DNA from: Chloroflexota bacterium
Lineage (GTDB): Bacteria; Chloroflexota; Anaerolineae; Caldilineales; Caldilineaceae
NCBI GenBank assembly: GCA_003577365.1
Contig: QEUY01000230.1
Span: forward strand, 1 to 8,787
Direction of reading: 5' to 3'
Length of the DNA stretch: 8,787 bases
This document shows positions 4,298-8,787 of this stretch, in pieces. The notes under the pieces are model-generated. The model saw nothing but the letters and a program-made list of their open reading frames with translations. It did not search any database and was not told where the DNA came from. Both the position numbers and the translations under genes were made by a program. Numbering within the stretch: the first letter of the stretch is position 1; every line of letters starts with the position of its first letter.

Positions 4298-6580
4298 ATG
4301 GCATCCCCGATGAGCTTTGCTGCAATGCGCCGGTCGATGATTACGCGCCCTTGGCTGCAAGAGGGGGTCTTGGCCCTCCTGGTTTGTATCGGCGTGTTTG
4401 CACTCTACATGGCCGACCGCGATGTCGTGCAGCGATCTGATTCAATCTGGACGCTGCAGGTGGCGATGAGCCTCATTCGTGAAGGCAATGTGAACCTGGA
4501 CGAGATCGAGCACCTGATCCTCCCGTCACAGGCCGGCACCGTCCTGCGTGTAGGCGATCATCTCTACCCATGGTTCCCGCTGGGGCCGTCGCTCCTCATC
4601 ACGCCGGTGATGGCGCTGCTAGACCTAGTGGCGAGGGGCGTGCGCTCGTTCGACCTCTATCTCTATGTGACGCAGAACCCGCCCGACGCGCTGCTGGGGC
4701 TGATCGAATTGACGCTTGCCTGTGGCATCGTGGCGCTTACGGCGGGCGTCCTCTATCTTTTTGGCCGCCAGTTTTTGACTCGTGGGCAGGCGCTGCTGCT
4801 CGTCTTTGTCTTTGCCTTTTGCACCTCGGCTTGGTCGACGGCCAGCCGCGCCCTTTGGCAGCATGGCCCCTCCATGTTGCTGCTGCTGCTGGCGCTCTTC
4901 TGTTTTGTGCGGGCCGAGAAGGATGCTGCGAAAGTGCAGGCGGCTGGGCTATTCTTGGCGCTGGCCTATGTCGTGCGCCCGACCAATGCGATCCCCGTGA
5001 TGGTCTTTACCCTTTACGTGCTGTGGATCTATCCCCGTATGGCGGTGCGCTATCTGCTCTGGGCTGCGCCGGTGGCGCTCGCCTTTGTCGCCTACAACTG
5101 GCAGTTGTACGGCTCGATCTTGCCGCCCTATTTTGCAGCCGGACGTGTTAGCTTGCACGCAGCCCTGGGTGAGGCGCTGTTGGGGAATCTGATCAGCCCT
5201 TCGCGCGGTCTATTTGTCTATACACCCGTGTTTTTGTTGAGCACGCTCGGCGTGTATCTCAAACGGCGTGACGGGGCGCTGACGCGCTTGGACCTTGCCG
5301 TACTCGGCACGGCGCTTTTCCATTGGGCAGTGATCTCGTCGCATTGGCTGTGGTGGGCCGGTCATTCCTATGGGCCGCGGCTCTTCACAGATATGGTTCC
5401 CTTTTTTCTCTATCTCCTCATCCCGGTCATCGCCAAGGTGGCGCCCAATCGAGAGACGCCTGCGCTCCGGGCGCGGACCTGGCGCTATGCGCTGCCCTTT
5501 TGGCTCTTGGCGGGTATCAGCTTCTTCATGCACTATCAGGGCGCAACGCAGCCCGCGACTGTGCGTTGGAACTGGGGGTTCGAGGATGTTGTGCCCAATG
5601 TAGACCAAGACCCAGCGCGCGTCTGGGATTGGTCTGATCCGCAGTTTTGGCGTGGGCTGCGCCGCGCCCGGATCGGCGTGCGGCCCGAAGCCTTTGTTGT
5701 CCAGACAGTCGCGGGACAGCCGGACGTTCAGGAGCTATCGCTGCGGCTGTACAATCTAGGGGACCGCCCGCTGCATTGGCGAGCACTGGCCCCCGCTGCC
5801 GTCAACTTCGTCTCTCACACCGCGCCGGACCAATTCCAGTTGGCGACCAGCGCCGCGCCCGGCTCCGCTCCTATCGCCGGAGAGAGCAGCCGAGAGTTGG
5901 CGTTCAAGTTTGATGTGAGTCGCTATCCCGCCGGGCCGCACAGTTTGGGAGGGATTCTGCTGCAAGCCACCGCGCCGGGCGGCGCGCCCCTTGTGCAGGA
6001 ATCTGCCGTCGTTCCCCTCTCCCTCTTGGTAGAGCATGAACCCCAGGCGCGCGCCGATCCCATGCAAATCGCCCCGGCTGCCAGCCAACCCAATGTCCCT
6101 GCTGCGGCGGGCCTCATCTCGCCTGTGGATATCCTCGTCGATGGACAGACGCAGCAGCCAAACGCCACAGAGATGCGCGCGATCTTTGGCGCGGGTTGGC
6201 ATGATCTGGAACGGAGCGAGACAGACCGGTGGCGGTGGGCCGCTTCGCCCGCCTATCTTTTGATCTACAGCGCCGCCCATCGGCGCATTCACCTGCACAT
6301 GGCGGTGGCGGCAGTCCACTCGCCCGCATCTGCGAATGGGCAGGGCGACCGCGGTACGCTGCGCGTCACACGCGCCGCGCCACAGGGCGAAAGCGGCGCA
6401 AACTTGGTCATCGCACCAAGGGAGCGCGCAGAAGCGACGCTTGACCTTACGGCAGGATGGAATGTCGTGGTACTCGACCTCGCCGAAGGCAATTACCGTC
6501 CGGTCGACTTGGACCCGGCGACCGGGGACAGCCGGCTGCTGAGTTTTGCCCTCTCCGAAGTGGATCTAGTCACAGAATAG
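4298..6580 (+). CDS. GT-C-like polytopic membrane protein with beta-rich C-terminal ectodomain (putative glycosyltransferase)
   Basis: This 760-residue protein has many hydrophobic segments in residues 20-410, including about 20-39, 94-112, 130-155, 164-178, 190-204, 214-245, 251-268, 305-321, 331-350, 362-380 and 397-411. After the first helix comes an extracytoplasmic loop RSDSIWTLQVAMSLIREG (46-63). Its Asp48 is placed like the catalytic Asp of lipid-linked-sugar GT-C enzymes. ISPSRGLFVYTPVFLL (299-314) and HSYGPRLFTDMVPFF (356-370) recall GT39-type proteins of Chloroflexota. Residues 430-760 have no membrane helix and look beta-rich: a first unit (about 459-580) with ELSLRLYNLGDRPLHWRA, and a second (about 622-758) beginning GAGWHDLE and RWRWAASPAYLLIYSA. 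I cannot name either unit. The start abuts the thpR TAG in the same frame with no Shine-Dalgarno; ATG 4325 is an alternative. The sugar donor and acceptor are unknown. Confidence 0.7.
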   Translation: MASPMSFAAMRRSMITRPWLQEGVLALLVCIGVFALYMADRDVVQRSDSIWTLQVAMSLIREGNVNLDEIEHLILPSQAGTVLRVGDHLYPWFPLGPSLLITPVMALLDLVARGVRSFDLYLYVTQNPPDALLGLIELTLACGIVALTAGVLYLFGRQFLTRGQALLLVFVFAFCTSAWSTASRALWQHGPSMLLLLLALFCFVRAEKDAAKVQAAGLFLALAYVVRPTNAIPVMVFTLYVLWIYPRMAVRYLLWAAPVALAFVAYNWQLYGSILPPYFAAGRVSLHAALGEALLGNLISPSRGLFVYTPVFLLSTLGVYLKRRDGALTRLDLAVLGTALFHWAVISSHWLWWAGHSYGPRLFTDMVPFFLYLLIPVIAKVAPNRETPALRARTWRYALPFWLLAGISFFMHYQGATQPATVRWNWGFEDVVPNVDQDPARVWDWSDPQFWRGLRRARIGVRPEAFVVQTVAGQPDVQELSLRLYNLGDRPLHWRALAPAAVNFVSHTAPDQFQLATSAAPGSAPIAGESSRELAFKFDVSRYPAGPHSLGGILLQATAPGGAPLVQESAVVPLSLLVEHEPQARADPMQIAPAASQPNVPAAAGLISPVDILVDGQTQQPNATEMRAIFGAGWHDLERSETDRWRWAASPAYLLIYSAAHRRIHLHMAVAAVHSPASANGQGDRGTLRVTRAAPQGESGANLVIAPRERAEATLDLTAGWNVVVLDLAEGNYRPVDLDPATGDSRLLSFALSEVDLVTE

Positions 6581-6581
6581 A

Positions 6582-6602
6582 GCGGCAGGCCAGGGCTACC
6601 GC
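6582..6602. other. Hairpin between two convergent genes
   Basis: GCGGCAG (6582-6588) pairs with CTACCGC (6596-6602) except for one C-A mismatch, with a seven-base loop. It covers almost all of the 15-bp gap and the minus-strand stop codon. There is no T run on either side, so it is at best a weak bidirectional terminator. Confidence 0.25.
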
Positions 6603-8506
6603 CGCGCGTCCCACCCCCATGCCCCTAAGAGCGCCAGCAGCGTCGCCCAGGAGATGATCGCGCCGGTGATGCGCGGCGGGGTCGGCCCCATGCGCACGTC
6701 GATACGGTGTTCGCCGCCCGGCACATCCACCTCGATCAGCCCGTGCGGGTTGGAGACGCGCGCCGCCGCAAGCTGCCCGTCGACGCGCACCTGCCAGCCG
6801 GGGAAATAGGTCAGGTGGACGCGCACCGTGGCCGGGCCGTCGACGCGCACCACGCCGCCGGCGCTGGAGCCGCGGCTATATTGGCTGACGACCTCACCTT
6901 GGCCGGTGACGATCGCCAGCCGGGTCAGCCGCCCGTTCTCGCCATAGTCTTCGCGATAATCGGCGGCGGCATAGTCGCCGGTCATGGGCGAGGTGGTGAA
7001 CGGCTGCTGCACCCATTGCGTATAGGCGATCATGTCGGGGTGTTCTTGTTCAAAGCGGAAGACGGCGCGGCCGTCCTCGCGCCAGGGTTCGACCGGCTGC
7101 AACGGCGCGCCCACATAGCCAAAACCGGCGAAGATCACCAGCAGCGCCAGCAGCAGCGCGCCTGCCTCCTGCATGGCTGGGCCGCTTTCATCGGGGACCC
7201 CATGTGTAAAGATCGCGTCGGCGGCCAGCCCGGCCAGCGCCGACACCGTGAACGCGCTCAACGCCAGCAGCCGCCAGGGGAATTGGATGATCGCCAGCAT
7301 GGGCAGCGTATTCCACAGCAGCAGCGCGGCTGAGGTCATCATAAAGAGCAGGACAACCGAGACCGAGGCCAGAAAGCTCAGGTAGGCGCGGCGCATGCCG
7401 GTGGGTTCGCCGCTGCGCAGCAACACATAGCCGCCCACGCTCGCCAGGATCAGCGCCACGCTGCCGATCTGAAAGCCCATGCCGTCGTTGGCGCCGCCGG
7501 GGTCGTCGGAATAGCCAAACCCCCAGAACGGGCTGAAGAACTGACCCCACTGCACAAAATGGTTGCGATAGTCGTAGGTGTTGGAGACATAGACCTGCTG
7601 CTCCAGCGTGGGGCCTTCGGCCAGGAGCGGCAGCAGAAAAGCGGCGGTGAGCAGCAGCGCGGCTGCCCCCGCGCCCGCGGCCAGCGCCGTCCGGCGCAGC
7701 AGGTCGCCGCGCAGGGGATGCCGCTTGGCCGCCAGCGCCAGGCGAAAGAGCGCAAAGAGCATCACCAGCGGGGTGAAGGAGAGCAGCGCAAAGGTATGGG
7801 TGAGCAGACAGCCCGCCAGGGCCAGCGCGGCCAGCGCCAGCCGCCGCGGCCAGCTCGGCGCGCTGCCCTCGGCGATCAGCCGGTCGAAAGCCAAAAAGAC
7901 CCAGGGAAACCACGCCAAGAGCAAGGTATCGTTGAGCGCGGCGCGCACATAGATGTCGGCCAGGTGATAGGGGATGTAGACATAGAGCAGCCCGGCTACC
8001 AGCGCCGCGGGCCGTGTGTCCGGCTGCGTGCCGCGCGGCGCGCTTTTCTCCAGCCAGTCGCGCACCAGGACATACATGCCCCAGGCGCTGACCAGAAAGG
8101 CCACGGCCCAGGTGAGCTTGACTGCCAATGTATAGCCCGCGCCCAGCAGAACAAAGATCTCTGCTAGGTAGAAGCCCAGCGGAGCCTGGATCACAAAGGT
8201 GGGGTAGCCATAGCCCTGGATGTGGTGCATGGCCCAGCGCGGCCAGAGCGCGCCATCGCGCAGGCTGGCGTCGAACTGGAGCAGATAGAAGACGCTGTGC
8301 TGGCCGTCGTGGGCGTCGTAGAAGTAGCCCGGCATCGCCAAGGGCGCAAGGGCCGGCAACGTCAACAGCCAGAGCAGCAGCAGATAGGGGTCGAGCCGCC
8401 CCAATGTGCGGCGCAGCGCGCCGCGCAGGGCCGCGCCTGTGAACAGACGGCTGGGCAAAGTCGCCCAGATCATCAGTGGCAAGATCATCAACGGCAGGAT
8501 TCTCAT
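6596..8506 (-). CDS. 6-pyruvoyl-tetrahydropterin synthase-related (PTPS_related) membrane protein, GT-C-like
   Basis: This 636-residue polytopic protein matches the family named '6-pyruvoyl-tetrahydropterin synthase-related', a label that is historical; its members are GT-C-like membrane proteins, probably glycosyltransferases. After the first full helix (about 40-58) comes PGYFYDAHDGQHSVFYLLQF (59-78), with Asp64 and Asp67 in the position of the GT-C catalytic acid. It is followed by LWPRW (87-91) and GYGYPTFVIQAPLGFYL (98-114), the family hallmark. FPWRLLALSAF (409-419) precedes the late helices. Residues 465-610 form an extracytoplasmic beta-rich part with YFPGWQVRVDG (567-577), a motif also typical of YfhO-like proteins, and a final helix lies at 612-631. 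ATG 8506 overlaps the upstream stop as ATGA, implying translational coupling; no Shine-Dalgarno is visible. It converges on the 4298-6580 gene with a 15-bp gap. The substrate is unknown. Confidence 0.85.
   Translation of the reverse strand: MRILPLMILPLMIWATLPSRLFTGAALRGALRRTLGRLDPYLLLLWLLTLPALAPLAMPGYFYDAHDGQHSVFYLLQFDASLRDGALWPRWAMHHIQGYGYPTFVIQAPLGFYLAEIFVLLGAGYTLAVKLTWAVAFLVSAWGMYVLVRDWLEKSAPRGTQPDTRPAALVAGLLYVYIPYHLADIYVRAALNDTLLLAWFPWVFLAFDRLIAEGSAPSWPRRLALAALALAGCLLTHTFALLSFTPLVMLFALFRLALAAKRHPLRGDLLRRTALAAGAGAAALLLTAAFLLPLLAEGPTLEQQVYVSNTYDYRNHFVQWGQFFSPFWGFGYSDDPGGANDGMGFQIGSVALILASVGGYVLLRSGEPTGMRRAYLSFLASVSVVLLFMMTSAALLLWNTLPMLAIIQFPWRLLALSAFTVSALAGLAADAIFTHGVPDESGPAMQEAGALLLALLVIFAGFGYVGAPLQPVEPWREDGRAVFRFEQEHPDMIAYTQWVQQPFTTSPMTGDYAAADYREDYGENGRLTRLAIVTGQGEVVSQYSRGSSAGGVVRVDGPATVRVHLTYFPGWQVRVDGQLAAARVSNPHGLIEVDVPGGEHRIDVRMGPTPPRITGAIISWATLLALLGAWGWDARR
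8471..8500 (-). repeat. 15-bp tandem duplication in the N-terminal codons of the PTPS-related gene
   Basis: Two adjacent 15-base units (8471-8485 and 8486-8500) match at 12 of 15 positions and encode ILPLM twice. Two of the three differences are synonymous third-position changes and the third is a synonymous first-position Leu change, so the peptide copy is exact. The duplication lengthens a hydrophobic N-terminal stretch and supplies two further in-frame ATG codons. Confidence 0.7.
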
Positions 8507-8787
8507 GGGGCCGGGGGTGCTGTCAGCAGGTCATGATGCAGCGTTTGAGCCATTGCCACCGGGGCCGACGCGCCCAGCGCGGCCACGACCGGAGCCAGCC
8601 CGCTGCGATCCCACCAGCGTACACGGTCGGGCAGGGGTGCGCGCTCCGGCCAGGGGCCGCTGATCAGAACCGGCTGCGGCCAGCCCGTCGGTGCGGCCTG
8701 GGCCGGGTCGGCATCGGTAAGGAAGACGAGCGGGTTGGGCCGGCCTTCCTCGGCCCAGACATGCATCCAGCGCTCGGCGCAGTAGAT
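8503..8787 (-). CDS. 3' end of an unidentified protein, coupled to the PTPS-related gene
   Basis: The frame is open from the right edge and gives the last 94 residues, beginning IYCAERWMHVWAEEGRPNPL and ending LLTAPPAP before TGA (8503-8505). It continues upstream beyond the window, so its first in-window Met is not its start. The fragment has many Pro and Trp residues and no membrane helix. It could be the extracytoplasmic tail of another glycosyltransferase-like membrane protein, given the partner gene, but I recognise no domain. Its stop overlaps the ATG of the next gene by four bases (ATGA), so the two are almost certainly co-translated. Confidence 0.7.
   Translation of the reverse strand: MYCAERWMHVWAEEGRPNPLVFLTDADPAQAAPTGWPQPVLISGPWPERAPLPDRVRWWDRSGLAPVVAALGASAPVAMAQTLHHDLLTAPPAP

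Noticed and set aside
8404..8440. GCGC-rich repeats in the start of the PTPS-related gene
   Set aside because: These are explained by Arg/Ala/Leu codons in a GC-rich genome and have no fixed unit or symmetry.
1..8787. CRISPR array, tRNA, rRNA, insertion sequence, prophage or toxin-antitoxin pair
   Set aside because: No regularly spaced direct repeats, no conserved RNA-gene landmarks, no transposase or integrase-like frames, and no small paired genes were seen on either strand.

Overview
The window is GC-rich bacterial chromosomal DNA with densely packed genes. It most resembles a member of the Chloroflexota (Anaerolineae/Caldilineae-like). That placement is an inference from protein style: an FN3-like ectodomain on a long TPTP-rich stalk, GT-C type membrane proteins with beta-rich C-terminal parts, and ETP/TATPTP linkers. 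No rRNA, tRNA, CRISPR array, insertion sequence or phage gene was seen.

Layout, left to right. (1) 1-194 is the leader of a minus-strand gene that starts just off the left edge, with a visible Shine-Dalgarno and a candidate sigma70 promoter. (2) 195-1292 (minus) is an AI-2E/PerM family membrane transporter with a TTG start and a strong Shine-Dalgarno. (3) 1293-1501 is a divergent promoter region. (4) 1502-2148 (plus) is a Thioredoxin_9-like protein. Its N-terminus looks frameshifted beside a 12-bp tandem repeat, and the usual active-site cysteine appears to be missing. (5) 2149-2385 is a non-coding spacer with two hairpins, a 9-bp tandem repeat and an extended -10 motif. (6) 2386-6580 (plus) is a tight three-gene cluster: an exported FN3-like protein with a Pro/Thr stalk and C-terminal anchor, ThpR (RNA 2',3'-cyclic phosphodiesterase), and a large GT-C-like membrane protein. 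The first pair overlaps by 23 bp; the second pair abuts with no gap. (7) After 15 bp, the minus strand carries a convergent pair: a PTPS-related GT-C-like membrane protein (6596-8506) and the 3' end of an upstream gene (8503-8787), joined by an ATGA overlap.

How the parts fit: two polytopic GT-C-fold proteins meeting tail to tail, next to an exported stalked protein, suggest a cell-envelope glycan or glycoprotein theme. ThpR is a cytoplasmic RNA enzyme and appears to be carried along by transcription. No dedicated defence system or mobile system was identified. The observations most worth checking are the frameshifted, cysteine-less thioredoxin-fold gene, the unassigned beta-rich ectodomain of the 4298-6580 protein, and the 9-bp repeat at 2234-2260.
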